In this document: one piece after another, positions 39,844 through 48,592 of the stretch
Layout: every line of letters starts with the position of its first letter
How positions within the stretch are numbered: the stretch's first letter is position 1
Source: Isoptericola cucumis
GTDB lineage: Bacteria; Actinomycetota; Actinomycetes; Actinomycetales; Cellulomonadaceae
Direction: 5' to 3'
DNA length: 64,000 nt
NCBI RefSeq assembly: GCF_014635665.1
Contig: NZ_BMDG01000004.1
Location: 186,001-250,000, forward strand
The notes under the pieces: model-generated
Databases searched by the model: none
What the model saw: only the letters and a program-made list of their open reading frames with translations
What the model was told of the DNA's origin: nothing
Made by a program: the position numbers and the translations under genes

Positions 39844-40857
39844 GTGCCGGACGTCCGACCCGCCCCCGACAGGCAGCTCCCACCCGCCCCTGACGGGCAG
39901 CTTCCTGCTGCGCTCGAGCGGGCCCTCCGGGACTACCTGGCCCACCTCGGCGTCGAGCGCGGCCTGTCGACCCACACGGTCGCGGCGTACCGCCGCGACC
40001 TCGGTCGTTACGCCGGCCACCTGGCGAGAGCCGGCCGCACGCGGCTGGACCAGGTGACCGAGGCGGACGTCACCGACCACGTCACGGTGCTGCGACGCGG
40101 GTCGGACGGCGCCGCCGCCCTCTCGCCGTCCTCGACCGCGCGGGCGCTCGCGGCCGTGCGCGGCTGGCACCGGTTCGCCCAGGCGGAGGGCCTCACCGCC
40201 GGCGACCCGGCGGCGCAGGTGTCCGCGCCGAGCTCGCTGCGCCGGCTGCCGCACGCGCTGTCCGTGGACGACGTCGCCCGGCTCCTCGACGCCGCCGGCA
40301 CCGGGGACGGGCCGCTGCCGCTGCGCGACCGGTCGCTGCTCGAGCTGCTGTACTCCACGGGCGGGCGGATCAGCGAGGTTGTGGGCCTGGACGTCGACGA
40401 CGTCGAGGGCGTCGTCGGGGCGGCCTCGACGTCGTCACCGGGCGGCGGGACCGTGCGGCTGACCGGCAAGGGCGACAAGGAGCGCGTGGTCCCTGTCGGC
40501 TCGTTCGCGCGCACCGCGCTGGAGGCGTACCTGGTGCGGGCGCGGGGGCCGCTGGCCGCGAGCGGGCGCGGGACGCCGGCGCTGTTCCTCAACACGCGCG
40601 GGGCACGGCTGTCGAGGCAGAGCGCCTGGGCGGTGCTCCAGGGCGCGGCGGAGCGCGCGGGGCTGACCCAGCACGTGTCGCCGCACACGCTGCGGCACTC
40701 GTTCGCGACCCACCTGCTGGCCGGGGGCGCGGACGTGCGCGTCGTGCAGGAGCTGCTCGGGCACGCGTCGGTGACGACCACGCAGATCTACACGATGGTC
40801 ACCCCCGACACGCTCCGCGAGGTGTACGCGGCGGCGCACCCGAGGGCGCTGCGCTGA
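39844..40857 (+). CDS. xerD: Tyrosine recombinase XerD
   Basis: 337 aa. XerD with XerC resolves chromosome dimers at dif. The N-terminal SAM-like domain ([20 protein letters not shown], near 29) is followed by the catalytic domain with all residues visible: Arg in [12 protein letters not shown] (near 178), Lys in [14 protein letters not shown] (near 210), [10 protein letters not shown] (near 281; His, Arg), the second His in [13 protein letters not shown] (near 307) and Tyr in the same motif. A small insert in the catalytic domain ([13 protein letters not shown]) is rich in Ser/Gly. GTG at 39844 lies 6 nt after CATGAT (39832-39837). It precedes parA-scpAB, a conserved chromosome-maintenance cluster. 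Confidence 0.93.
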   Translation: MPDVRPAPDRQLPPAPDGQLPAALERALRDYLAHLGVERGLSTHTVAAYRRDLGRYAGHLARAGRTRLDQVTEADVTDHVTVLRRGSDGAAALSPSSTARALAAVRGWHRFAQAEGLTAGDPAAQVSAPSSLRRLPHALSVDDVARLLDAAGTGDGPLPLRDRSLLELLYSTGGRISEVVGLDVDDVEGVVGAASTSSPGGGTVRLTGKGDKERVVPVGSFARTALEAYLVRARGPLAASGRGTPALFLNTRGARLSRQSAWAVLQGAAERAGLTQHVSPHTLRHSFATHLLAGGADVRVVQELLGHASVTTTQIYTMVTPDTLREVYAAAHPRALR

Positions 40858-40941
40858 GCCGGAGGCGCGGGGGCCGGGGGATGCGCGCCGCGCCCGGCGC
40901 GCCGCCCGGACCCCGTGGGGCGCTGGGGTAGCGTGACGGAC

Positions 40942-41919
40942 GTGAGCGAGGGACTCGGGAGCGACATCATGACGCAGACGACCACGAGCGACGCCTCACC
41001 GACCGCCGCCTCGGCGACGGGTCCGGCCGCGGGGACGCCGCTCTTCGGCGGCCCCGGGGGCGAGAGTCCGGCCGAGCCCCGGACGGACGTCGTGGGGCGT
41101 CCGCTGCCCGACTTCGCCGAGCCCGCACCGCTGGCGTCCCACGGACCGGCGCGCATCGTGGCGATGTGCAACCAGAAGGGCGGGGTGGGCAAGACCACCA
41201 CGACGATCAACCTGGGAGCCGCCCTCGCGGAGTACGGCCGGCGGGTGCTGCTGGTCGACTTCGACCCGCAGGGCGCGGCGTCCGTCGGCGTCGGGGTCAA
41301 CCCGCACGAGCTCGACCTGAGCGTCTACAACCTGCTGATGGACCGGGACGTCACCTTCACGGACGTGCTGCAGACCACGGCGATCGAGGGCCTCGACGTG
41401 CTGCCGGCGAACATCGACCTTTCGGCCGCGGAGGTCCAGCTCGTCGGCGAGGTCGCCCGCGAGTCCGTCCTGGCGCGTGCCCTGCGGCCTGCGCTCGACG
41501 ACTACGACGTCATCCTCGTCGACTGCCAGCCGTCGCTCGGGCTCCTCACCGTCAACGCCCTCACGGCGGCCCACGGCGTGCTGATCCCGCTCGAGTGCGA
41601 GTTCTTCGCCCTGCGCGGCGTCGCGCTGCTCGTCGAGACGATCGAGAAGGTGCGCGACCGGCTCAACCCCGCCCTGGAGATCGACGGCATCCTGCCCACG
41701 ATGTACGACGCGCGGACCCTGCACTCGCGCGAGGTCGTGGCGCGCGTGCACGAGGCCTTCGGCGAGACCCTCCTGCACACCATCATCGGGCGCACCGTGA
41801 AGTTCCCGGACGCGTCGGTCGCGGCGGAGCCGATCACCAACTACGCGCCGGCGCACGCCGGCGCCGCGGCCTACCGGCAGCTGGCCCGTGAGCTCGTCGC
41901 CCGCGGTGACACCGCCTGA
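40942..41919 (+). CDS. parA: ParA family ATPase (Soj-like)
   Basis: 325 aa from the GTG at 40942, or 316 from the ATG at 40969. ParA ATPases position chromosomes or protein cargo. The deviant Walker A is CNQKGGVGKTTTTINLG (near 75), with the signature Lys; Walker A' VDFDPQGAASVG and Walker B VILVDCQPSLGLLTVNAL are present. An N-terminal tail of about 65 residues is Ala/Pro/Gly-rich. TAGCGT (40929-40934) stands 7 nt before the GTG at 40942, favouring a leaderless start there, whereas GGGAG stands 8 nt before the ATG at 40969; both may be used. No ParB gene is adjacent: this scpAB-linked paralogue usually has none. Confidence 0.9.
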   Translation: MSEGLGSDIMTQTTTSDASPTAASATGPAAGTPLFGGPGGESPAEPRTDVVGRPLPDFAEPAPLASHGPARIVAMCNQKGGVGKTTTTINLGAALAEYGRRVLLVDFDPQGAASVGVGVNPHELDLSVYNLLMDRDVTFTDVLQTTAIEGLDVLPANIDLSAAEVQLVGEVARESVLARALRPALDDYDVILVDCQPSLGLLTVNALTAAHGVLIPLECEFFALRGVALLVETIEKVRDRLNPALEIDGILPTMYDARTLHSREVVARVHEAFGETLLHTIIGRTVKFPDASVAAEPITNYAPAHAGAAAYRQLARELVARGDTA

Positions 41920-42973
41920 CGCGGAGGCGCAGCGGAGGTTGGAGGCCGAGGAACGAGGCATCCGGCCGCAGCGCAGCCGCAGCGGCGGGCGGGACCAGGC
42001 CGAGCCTGACGCGGAGGCGCAGCTGGAGGACGAGGAACGAGGCATCCGGCCGCAGCGCAGCCGCAGCGGCGGGCGGGACCAGGCCGAGCCTGACGCGGAG
42101 CCGCAGGGCTTCGAGGTCCACCTGGAGAACTTCAGCGGGCCTTTCGACCTGCTGCTGTCGCTGATCGCCAAGCACGAGCTGGACGTCACGCAGGTGGCGC
42201 TCGCGGTCGTCACGGACGAGTTCGTGGCGCACATCCGTGCGGGGGAGGAGGCGGCCCGGGCGGCTGCGGACCGGGGCGAGGAGCACCCGTCCTGGGACCT
42301 GGGCACGGCGAGCGAGTTCCTCGTGGTCGCGGCCACGCTGCTCGACCTCAAGGCCGCCCGGCTGCTGCCCGGCGTGGTGGAGGAGGACGCGGAGGACCTC
42401 GAGCTCCTGGAGGCGCGCGACCTGCTCTTCGCCCGGCTGCTGCAGTACCGGGCGTACAAGGAGATCTCGGGCGTCCTCGCGGAGCGGCTCGCGACGGAGG
42501 GGCGGCGCGTGCCCCGGTCGGTCCCGCTGGAGCCGGAGGTCGCGGCGCTGCTGCCGGAGCTGGTCTGGACGCTGGACGGGGTCCGGCTCGCGGAGCTCGC
42601 TGCCCGCGCCCTGGAGCCCCGGCTCCCGCCGGTCGTGGCCCTGGAGCACCTGCACGGCTCGGCGGTGAGCGTGCGCGAGCAGGCCGCGCTGGTTGCCGGG
42701 CGGCTGCGGCGCGAGCACGTGGTGACCTTCCGCACGCTCGTGGCCGGGGAGGAACGGATCGTCGCGGTGGCGCGGTTCCTCGCGCTGCTGGAGCTGTTCC
42801 GGGCCGGGCAGGTCTCGTTCGAGCAGGCGGCGGCGCTCGCCGAGCTCACGGTCCGCTGGTCGGGCGACGACGGCGCCGACGACGAGGGCCTGTCGGCCGA
42901 CTTCGAGGAGTTCGACGGTGTGCCCGTCGCGGTGCCCGCGGCGGCGGCGGGCGAGGCGGGCTCAGCACCGTGA
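41906..42973 (+). CDS. scpA: Segregation and condensation protein A
   Basis: 355 aa from GTG 41906 (overlapping parA by 14 bp). ScpA is the kleisin of the SMC complex. The conserved part starts FEVHLENFSGPFDLLLSLIAK (about residue 69), with the family LDLKAARLLP motif (near 148) and a C-terminal winged helix (AVARFLALLELFRAGQVSF, near 288). The first 67 residues are unusual: two tandem repeats of about 28-30 residues containing EERGIRPQRSRSGGRDQAEP. No in-frame ATG or GTG exists between the repeats and the kleisin core, so the repeats are translated unless a TTG/CTG is used. A GTG at 41888 is also possible. Confidence 0.93.
   Translation: MTPPDAEAQRRLEAEERGIRPQRSRSGGRDQAEPDAEAQLEDEERGIRPQRSRSGGRDQAEPDAEPQGFEVHLENFSGPFDLLLSLIAKHELDVTQVALAVVTDEFVAHIRAGEEAARAAADRGEEHPSWDLGTASEFLVVAATLLDLKAARLLPGVVEEDAEDLELLEARDLLFARLLQYRAYKEISGVLAERLATEGRRVPRSVPLEPEVAALLPELVWTLDGVRLAELAARALEPRLPPVVALEHLHGSAVSVREQAALVAGRLRREHVVTFRTLVAGEERIVAVARFLALLELFRAGQVSFEQAAALAELTVRWSGDDGADDEGLSADFEEFDGVPVAVPAAAAGEAGSAP
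41918..42106 (+). repeat. Tandem duplication at the parA-scpA junction
   Basis: Unit one is 41918-42007 (90 bp), unit two 42008-42091 (84 bp) and a partial third is 42092-42106. A 70-bp stretch (41947-42016 and 42031-42100) is identical at a period of 84. Each unit starts with GACGCGGAG, and the first copy coincides with the parA stop codon. Confidence 0.9.
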
Positions 42974-42995
42974 CGACGAGGCAGGGAGGCAGGAC

Positions 42996-43718
42996 GTGAG
43001 CGCGGCGACGACGAGCGGGCCGGACGACGTGACCGGCACCGACGACGTGACCGGCACCGACGGGGCCGAGGGCGCCGAGGGCGCGGCGGAGCCGGCCCGG
43101 GTCGACGTCGACGACCTGCCCGGCGGGCTGCCGGCGGCGCTGGAGTCGGTGCTCATGGTGGCCGAGGGGCCGGTGCCCGTCGAGCGGCTCGCGGTCGGTG
43201 TCGACCGGCCGGTGCCCGAGGTGGCGCGCGTGCTGGCGGACCTCGCGGCGGAGTACCGGGGCGACGGCGACGGCCGTCCGCGCGGCTTCGAGCTGCGGGA
43301 GGGCGCCGGCGGGTGGCGCGTGTACTCCTCCCGTGCGCACGCGGACGTGGTGGGCGCGTTCGTGCTCGAGGGGCAGTCCGCGCGGCTCAGCCAGGCGGCT
43401 CTCGAGACGCTCGCGGTGGTCGCGTACCGCCAGCCGGTGACGCGTGGGCAGGTGTCGGCGGTGCGCGGGGTGAACGTGGACGGGGTCGTGCGCACGCTCC
43501 TCGCGCGCGGACTCATCGCGGAGACCGGGCAGGACCCCCTGTCGGGCGCGGCCCTGTTCGGCACGACGGGGGAGTTCCTCGACCGGATGGGATGGTCGTC
43601 CCTCGACGAGCTCCCGCCGCTGGCCCCGCACCTTCCGGGGGTCGAGGACGCGGTGGGCCTGGACCCGTCGTCGGCGCGCGCCGTGCTGGCCCATGTCGAC
43701 GACTCCACGGACGGGTGA
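42996..43718 (+). CDS. scpB: Segregation and condensation protein B
   Basis: 240 aa. ScpB is the winged-helix partner that binds ScpA in the SMC-ScpAB condensin. The core begins LPAALESVLMVAEGPVPVE (near residue 44) and contains the two winged helices, with ALETLAVVAYRQPVTRGQVSAVRG split around residue 135 (LETLAVVAYRQPVTR, family hallmark) and GRGLIAETGQDPLSG-like LLARGLIAETGQDP (near 165). GTG 42996 is selected because GGGAGG lies 6 nt upstream. The N-terminal tail has a small repeat DDVTGT twice. It follows scpA by 22 bp. Confidence 0.93.
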   Translation: MSAATTSGPDDVTGTDDVTGTDGAEGAEGAAEPARVDVDDLPGGLPAALESVLMVAEGPVPVERLAVGVDRPVPEVARVLADLAAEYRGDGDGRPRGFELREGAGGWRVYSSRAHADVVGAFVLEGQSARLSQAALETLAVVAYRQPVTRGQVSAVRGVNVDGVVRTLLARGLIAETGQDPLSGAALFGTTGEFLDRMGWSSLDELPPLAPHLPGVEDAVGLDPSSARAVLAHVDDSTDG

Positions 43719-43779
43719 CGGGACGGATGGCGGGGCCCACGTCGGCCGCAGCCCGGGCGACCTGAGAGAATCGGGGACC

Positions 43780-44703
43780 ATGAGCACCGAACGCCGCGGC
43801 GGGAGCCGCCGCACCTCCAGGCCCCAGGGGTCGTCGTCGGCCTCGGCCGGCCGTCCTCGTACCCAGCCCGGATCGGGACGGTCGTCGTCCGGCCGCAGCG
43901 GGGGCGGTCGTGGCAAGCCCCGCGCGCCCCGGGCGGGCGTCCCGGCGGGGGACCCCAACCGTGACGTCCACGTCGCCGACGGCGTGCGCCTGCAGAAGGT
44001 GCTCGCCCAGGCCGGCCTGGGCTCGCGGCGCAAGTGCGAGGAGCTGATCGCGGAGGGTCACGTCGAGGTCGACGGCGTGCTCGTGACCGAGCTCGGGGTG
44101 CGCGTCGACCCGGCGTCCGCCGTCGTGCACGTGGACGGCATGCGGATCCAGCTCGACGCGTCGAAGCTGACGCTGGCGCTGAACAAGCCGCTGGGCGTGG
44201 TCTCGACGATGAGCGACCCCGACGGCCGGCCCACGGTGGCCGACCTCGTCAAGGACCGTCCCGAGCGGCTGTTCCACGTGGGCCGGCTGGACACCGACAG
44301 CGAGGGCCTCCTGCTGCTCACCAACGACGGCGAGCTGGCGAACCGGCTGTCCCACCCGAGCTACGAGGTCCCCAAGACCTACCTCGTGACCGTCACCGGC
44401 GGGGAGTTCCACCCGCGCCACGGCAAGCAGCTGGTCGCCGGCGTCGAGCTGGAGGACGGGCCGGCGCGGATGGACAAGGTGCGGGTCGTGGACGCGGTCC
44501 CCGGCACGACGATGCTCGAGGTCGTGCTGCACGAGGGACGCAACCGGATCGTGCGCCGGATGTTCGACGCCGTCGGGTTCCCGGTGGAGCGCCTGGTGCG
44601 CACGCGCATCGGCCCGATCGCGCTCGGCGACCTGCGGGCCGGGCGCTCGCGCGTCCTCGGACGCACGGAGCTCGGCACCCTCATGCGCGCCGTCCAGATG
44701 TGA
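43780..44703 (+). CDS. rluB: Ribosomal large-subunit pseudouridine synthase (RluB/RsuA family)
   Basis: 307 aa. It makes pseudouridine in 23S rRNA. A basic Ser/Gly/Arg-rich N-terminal tail of about 65 residues is followed by an S4 RNA-binding domain (VRLQKVLAQAGLGSRRKCEE, near 70) and the catalytic domain with GRLDTDSEGLLLLTNDGEL, where the Asp of GRLD (near 170) is catalytic. A family end segment is HEGRNRIVRRMFDAVGFPV (near 250). The choice of RluB over RsuA rests on the actinobacterial context scpB-rluB-cmk-der. GAGAAT 8 nt upstream is a possible -10. Confidence 0.88.
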   Translation: MSTERRGGSRRTSRPQGSSSASAGRPRTQPGSGRSSSGRSGGGRGKPRAPRAGVPAGDPNRDVHVADGVRLQKVLAQAGLGSRRKCEELIAEGHVEVDGVLVTELGVRVDPASAVVHVDGMRIQLDASKLTLALNKPLGVVSTMSDPDGRPTVADLVKDRPERLFHVGRLDTDSEGLLLLTNDGELANRLSHPSYEVPKTYLVTVTGGEFHPRHGKQLVAGVELEDGPARMDKVRVVDAVPGTTMLEVVLHEGRNRIVRRMFDAVGFPVERLVRTRIGPIALGDLRAGRSRVLGRTELGTLMRAVQM

Positions 44704-44762
44704 TCCCGCGGCACGCACCGCAGTCCCCGCAGCACACGAAGCAACAGAAGGTGAGCAGTCAC

Positions 44763-45455
44763 GTGGTGGTCATCGCCATCGACGGCCCGTCCGGGTCGGG
44801 CAAGTCCAGCGTCTCGAAGGCCGTGGCCGCACGGCTCGGGCTCGCGTACCTCGACACGGGCGCGATGTACCGGGCGGCGACGCTGTGGTGCGTCGGGCGC
44901 GGGACCGACCTGGCCGACGAGGCCGCCGTCGCGCACGCGGTGCGGGTGATGCCGCTGGTCTCGGGCCTCGACCCGGACGCACCCACCGTGCACCTCGACG
45001 GGCGGGACGTGTCCGAGGCGATCCGCACGACCGAGGTCTCGACGGCCGTGTCGCAGGTGGCGACGAACCTCGAGGTCCGCGCCGAGCTGCGCCGGCGCCA
45101 GCGCCGCACCATCGAGGCGGAGGCCGCCGCCGACGGGTTCTCCGGGGGCCGCGGCATCGTCGCGGAGGGTCGTGACATCACCACCGTCGTGGCTCCGGAC
45201 GCGGACGTGCGCGTGCTGCTCACGGCGAGCGAGGAGGCGCGCCTGCGCCGCCGCTCCCTCGAGGTGCACGGCGCCGCGGACGAGTCCGCGGTCGAGGCCA
45301 CGCGCGACCAGGTGCTGCGGCGCGACCGGGACGACGCCACGGTGAGCCAGTTCGAGGTGGCGGCGGACGGCGTGGTCACGGTGGACTCGTCCGACCTCGA
45401 CTTCGACCAGACCGTCGACGCGGTCCTCGCGGTCGTCACCCAGGTCACCGCCTGA
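44763..45455 (+). CDS. cmk: Cytidylate kinase
   Basis: 230 aa. It phosphorylates CMP and dCMP to the diphosphates. The P-loop is IDGPSGSGKSSVSKAVA (near residue 5), with YLDTGAMYRAATLW (near 29, substrate site), GRDVSEAIRTTEVS, GRGIVAEGRDITTVV (near 127) and the RDRDDATV region (near 180, Arg residues of the lid). The start at GTG 44763 is chosen because AAGGTGAG at 44748-44755 gives 7 nt spacing; the next GTG at 44766 is equivalent. It follows rluB and precedes der, a conserved order. Confidence 0.93.
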   Translation: MVVIAIDGPSGSGKSSVSKAVAARLGLAYLDTGAMYRAATLWCVGRGTDLADEAAVAHAVRVMPLVSGLDPDAPTVHLDGRDVSEAIRTTEVSTAVSQVATNLEVRAELRRRQRRTIEAEAAADGFSGGRGIVAEGRDITTVVAPDADVRVLLTASEEARLRRRSLEVHGAADESAVEATRDQVLRRDRDDATVSQFEVAADGVVTVDSSDLDFDQTVDAVLAVVTQVTA

Positions 45456-45532
45456 CGGTCCCGCCCGGGCGCCGGACGCGGTGACGGGGGTCTCGTTCGT
45501 GCCATGCGCCCGGTACTGGGAGAATGGTCCGC

Positions 45533-47110
45533 ATGACCCCTCCTGCCGACGGCTTCGAGCCTGCTGCCGAGCCCGCCGACGAGCCGACCCTCGACACCGC
45601 GGCCGACGTCCCGGCGCCCGCCGACGACGTGCCCGCCGTGTCCGTCGACGACGTCCCGCTGGAGTCGGGCTCGGACGACGACCACGCGCGCGAGCGTGCC
45701 CTGCGGGCGGGGCTCGAGGACTTCGAGCTCGACGACACCGACCGTGCGCTGCTGGACGCGGACTGGTTCGAGGACGACGCCGCCCCCGGCCGGGCGCCGC
45801 TGCCGGTGCTCGCCGTCGTGGGCCGCCCGAACGTCGGCAAGTCGACGCTGGTCAACCGCATCCTCGGGCGCCGTGAGGCGGTCGTGGAGGACAAGCCGGG
45901 CGTGACCCGTGACCGGGTGAGCTACCCGGCGGAGTGGTCCGGCCGCGAGTTCACCCTCGTGGACACCGGCGGCTGGGAGGTGGACGTCGCCGGCATCGAG
46001 TCGAAGGTCGCGGAGCAGGCCGAGGTCGCCGTCGCGCTCGCCGACGCCGTGCTGTTCGTCGTCGACGCCACCGTGGGTGCCACGTCGACCGACGAGCGTG
46101 TGGTCGAGCTGCTGCGCCGCTCGGGCAAGCCGGTCGTGCTGTGCGCCAACAAGGTCGACGGGCCGTCCGGCGAGGCCGACGCCGCGTACCTGTGGGCGCT
46201 GGGACTCGGCGAGCCGCACCCCGTCTCGGCGCTCCACGGCCGTGGGACGGGCGACCTCCTCGACGCCGCGATGAAGGCGTTGCCGACGACGTCGGCGCAC
46301 GCTGAGCTGCGGCCGGAGGGGCCGCGCCGGGTCGCGCTCGTCGGGCGCCCGAACGTCGGCAAGTCCTCGCTGCTGAACAAGATCGCGGGCGCCGAGCGCG
46401 TGGTCGTCGACGAGACCGCGGGCACCACCCGCGACCCGGTCGACGAGCTCGTGCTGGTCAAGGGCGTGCCGTACTGGTTCGTCGACACGGCGGGCATCCG
46501 CCGTCGCGTGCACCAGACGCGCGGCGCCGACTTCTACGCGTCGCTGCGCACGCAGGCCGCGATCGAGAAGGCGGAGGTCGCGGTCGTGCTCGTCGACGCG
46601 TCGCAGCCGATGACGGAGCAGGACACGCGGGTGATCTCCCAGGTCGTGGACGCCGGCCGCGCGCTGGTGATCGCGTACAACAAGTGGGACCTCATGGACG
46701 ACGACCGTCGCCCGTTCCTCGAGCGCGAGATCGAGAAGGACCTGGTGCAGGTCCAGTGGGCGCCGCGCGTCAACGTCTCGGCACGCACCGGGTGGCACAC
46801 CGACCGGCTCGAGCGCGCCCTGGAGACGTCGCTCGACTCGTGGGACACCCGCATCCCGACGGGACGGCTCAACGCGTTCCTCGGGGAGCTCGTCGCCGCG
46901 CACCCGCACCCGCTGCGGGGCGGCAAGCAGCCGCGGATCCTGTTCGGCACGCAGGCGTCCACGCGCCCGCCCCGGTTCGTGATCTTCGCGACCGGCTTCA
47001 TCGAGGCCGGCTACCGGCGCTTCATCGAGCGTCGCCTCCGGGAGACGTTCGGGTTCGAGGGGTCGCCGATCGAGATCAGCGTGCGCGTGCGGGAGAAGCG
47101 CCGGCGGTGA
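45533..47110 (+). CDS. der: GTPase Der (EngA), ribosome assembly
   Basis: 525 aa from ATG 45533; an in-frame ATG at 45524 would add three residues. Der acts in 50S ribosome assembly. It has two GTPase domains: first [14 protein letters not shown] (near residue 98), [18 protein letters not shown]; second [14 protein letters not shown] (near 270), [21 protein letters not shown]; then a KH-like domain to the end ([21 protein letters not shown] split near 480). An acidic N-terminal extension of about 85 residues (Asp/Glu/Ala/Pro-rich) precedes the first GTPase and is common in actinobacterial Der. GAGAAT (45520-45525) lies 7 nt before the start. Confidence 0.96.
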   Translation: MTPPADGFEPAAEPADEPTLDTAADVPAPADDVPAVSVDDVPLESGSDDDHARERALRAGLEDFELDDTDRALLDADWFEDDAAPGRAPLPVLAVVGRPNVGKSTLVNRILGRREAVVEDKPGVTRDRVSYPAEWSGREFTLVDTGGWEVDVAGIESKVAEQAEVAVALADAVLFVVDATVGATSTDERVVELLRRSGKPVVLCANKVDGPSGEADAAYLWALGLGEPHPVSALHGRGTGDLLDAAMKALPTTSAHAELRPEGPRRVALVGRPNVGKSSLLNKIAGAERVVVDETAGTTRDPVDELVLVKGVPYWFVDTAGIRRRVHQTRGADFYASLRTQAAIEKAEVAVVLVDASQPMTEQDTRVISQVVDAGRALVIAYNKWDLMDDDRRPFLEREIEKDLVQVQWAPRVNVSARTGWHTDRLERALETSLDSWDTRIPTGRLNAFLGELVAAHPHPLRGGKQPRILFGTQASTRPPRFVIFATGFIEAGYRRFIERRLRETFGFEGSPIEISVRVREKRRR

Positions 47111-47131
47111 GGCACGACCGATGAGTCGTCG

Positions 47132-48175
47132 ATGAGCGCCGCCCCGTCCGCCCGGCGCGGCCGGATGCTGCGCCTCGGCGCGGCGCGCGACACGTCGGCG
47201 GTGCGGCACCTCGTGACGTTCCTCGTCGTCACCGTCGCGACCGTGCTGGCGACGAGGTTCCTCCTCGCCGTCTCCGGGTACCCCCAGGTGGGCGGTGGCG
47301 AGCTGCACGTCGCGCACGTCCTGTGGGGCGGGCTGGCGATGGCGCTGGCCGTGATGGTGCTGCTGTCCTGGGTGGGACCGGCGCTGCGGTCGCTGGGCGC
47401 GGTGCTCGCGGGGATCGGCTTCGGCCTGTTCGTCGACGAGATCGGCAAGTTCGTCACCGCGGACAACGACTACTTCTACGAGCCGACGGCGGCGCTGATC
47501 TATGCGGTCGTCGTCGCGCTCGTGCTGCTGGTCGAGGCGCTGCACGGGCGCCGCGCGCACCACCCGGCGGAGTACCTCGCGGTGGCGACCGACCGTGCCG
47601 CCGCCGGCGTCGCGGGCGGGTTCACCGACGCCGACCGCGAGGAGGCCCGGACGCTCGCGGCCCGGGGGAGCGGCGAGCCGGGCGCGGTCGAGGTGGCCGC
47701 GCTCGTGGAGGCGGTCCCGAGCGACGACCTGGCGGTGCCCGACCCCGTGCGTGCCCTGGTGCGGCGCACCTCGCGCTGGTTCGCGGACGTGCTGGAGCGT
47801 CGCTGGGCGGCCGTCGCCGTGACCGTGGCGGTGCTCGCCACCGCGGGCGGCTCGCTGGCCGTCGGGCTGCGGGTCGTGGTCGGCGACGTGGACGTCCCGA
47901 CCTGGGTGGGGGCCGGCATCCTGGTGGGCGCCGCGGTCACCGTCGGCTGCGTCGTCCGGGGGATCGTGGTGGGCGCCGGCAACCACCGTGCCGGGGCGGT
48001 GTGGGTGCGTCGGGGCGTGCTGGTGAGCCTGCTCCTGACCCAGCTGCTCGCGTCGCGCGCCGTGCAGTGGGTGGCCGTGGCGGGCCTGGTCGTGGACCTG
48101 CTGGTGCTCGTCGCGCTCGGGGTCGCCCTCGGGAGCGACGACGAGAGGCGCACCACCCGGCAGCAGTCGCGCTGA
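47132..48175 (+). CDS. Multi-pass membrane protein of unknown function
   Basis: 347 aa with about seven to eight hydrophobic segments, four before and three or four after a hydrophilic cytosolic-type stretch (about residues 135-230). The strongest motif is FVDEIGKFVTADNDYFYEP (near residue 99-117), containing several acidic and aromatic residues at a predicted membrane edge; this motif is recurrent in uncharacterised actinobacterial membrane proteins I recognise, but has no known function. No signal peptide. The gene follows der by 21 bp and may be cotranscribed. It could be a small-molecule or ion-binding membrane protein; I cannot say more. Confidence 0.75.
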   Translation: MSAAPSARRGRMLRLGAARDTSAVRHLVTFLVVTVATVLATRFLLAVSGYPQVGGGELHVAHVLWGGLAMALAVMVLLSWVGPALRSLGAVLAGIGFGLFVDEIGKFVTADNDYFYEPTAALIYAVVVALVLLVEALHGRRAHHPAEYLAVATDRAAAGVAGGFTDADREEARTLAARGSGEPGAVEVAALVEAVPSDDLAVPDPVRALVRRTSRWFADVLERRWAAVAVTVAVLATAGGSLAVGLRVVVGDVDVPTWVGAGILVGAAVTVGCVVRGIVVGAGNHRAGAVWVRRGVLVSLLLTQLLASRAVQWVAVAGLVVDLLVLVALGVALGSDDERRTTRQQSR

Positions 48176-48258
48176 CCGCACCCGCGTGGCACGCACCCGT
48201 CTCGGCGGGGGCGCGACGTCGCCGTGCGGGGCGTCGGTGAGACGTGCGCCACTCGGGC

Positions 48259-48287
48259 TTGCCAGCGCCCCGATCCCGTGACACGGT
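48259..48287 (+). promoter_or_regulatory. Promoter of the riboflavin operon
   Basis: TTGCCA (48259-48264) and CACGGT (48282-48287) are separated by 17 bp, with the predicted start about 15 nt upstream of the FMN aptamer. The -10 is a weak match (A at position 2, T at position 6 only). Confidence 0.5.
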
Positions 48288-48308
48288 CGGCGGTGACGAG
48301 CGAGAAGC

Positions 48309-48438
48309 TCGCGTGCTCTGGGGTCGGTGAAAATCCGAGCCGGCGGTGAAAGTCCGCGACCCGGCCACCTCCAGTGGCCGGTTGACCAGGTGGAACTCCT
48401 GGACCGACGGTCAAAGTCCGGATGGGAAGCGCACGCGA
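48309..48438 (+). promoter_or_regulatory. FMN riboswitch (RFN element)
   Basis: The conserved RFN core is present: CCGGCGGTGAAAGTCCGCGA (48340-48359), the variable arm, then ACCGACGGTCAAAGTCCGGATGGG (48402-48425). The closing P1 helix is perfect: TCGCGTGC (48309-48316) with GCACGCGA (48431-48438). It binds FMN and lowers expression of riboflavin genes. Downstream (48473-48527) GCCGGCGCC pairs with GGCGCCGGC around an inner GGTGCAC/GTGCACC hairpin, a likely expression platform. The 154 nt between aptamer and ribD hold no gene. Confidence 0.95.
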
Positions 48439-48472
48439 CGGCTCTCGTCCGGCCCGTCCCCGGCTCCCGCGA

Positions 48473-48527
48473 GCCGGCGCCCCGTCCGGTGCACCTGTGC
48501 ACCCGCCGCGGCGACCACGGCGCCGGC
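48473..48527 (+). promoter_or_regulatory. Nested hairpin downstream of the FMN aptamer
   Basis: The outer arms 48473-48481 and 48519-48527 are perfect 9-bp complements; inside, GGTGCAC (48488-48494) pairs with GTGCACC (48497-48503). It lies about 65 bp before ribD. It is a candidate Rho-independent terminator/anti-terminator of the riboswitch, although no T-run follows. Confidence 0.5.
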
Positions 48528-48592
48528 CCGTGAGCCCGTCCGACCCCCGCCTTCCTGCCCCCGGGGTCCGCGACCGGACGACAGGGGCAGGG

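Noticed and set aside
41918-42106. Site-specific recombination or insertion sequence at parA-scpA next to xerD
   Set aside because: There are no inverted ends, transposase or integrase arms; it is a simple tandem duplication, and xerD is the usual chromosomal neighbour.
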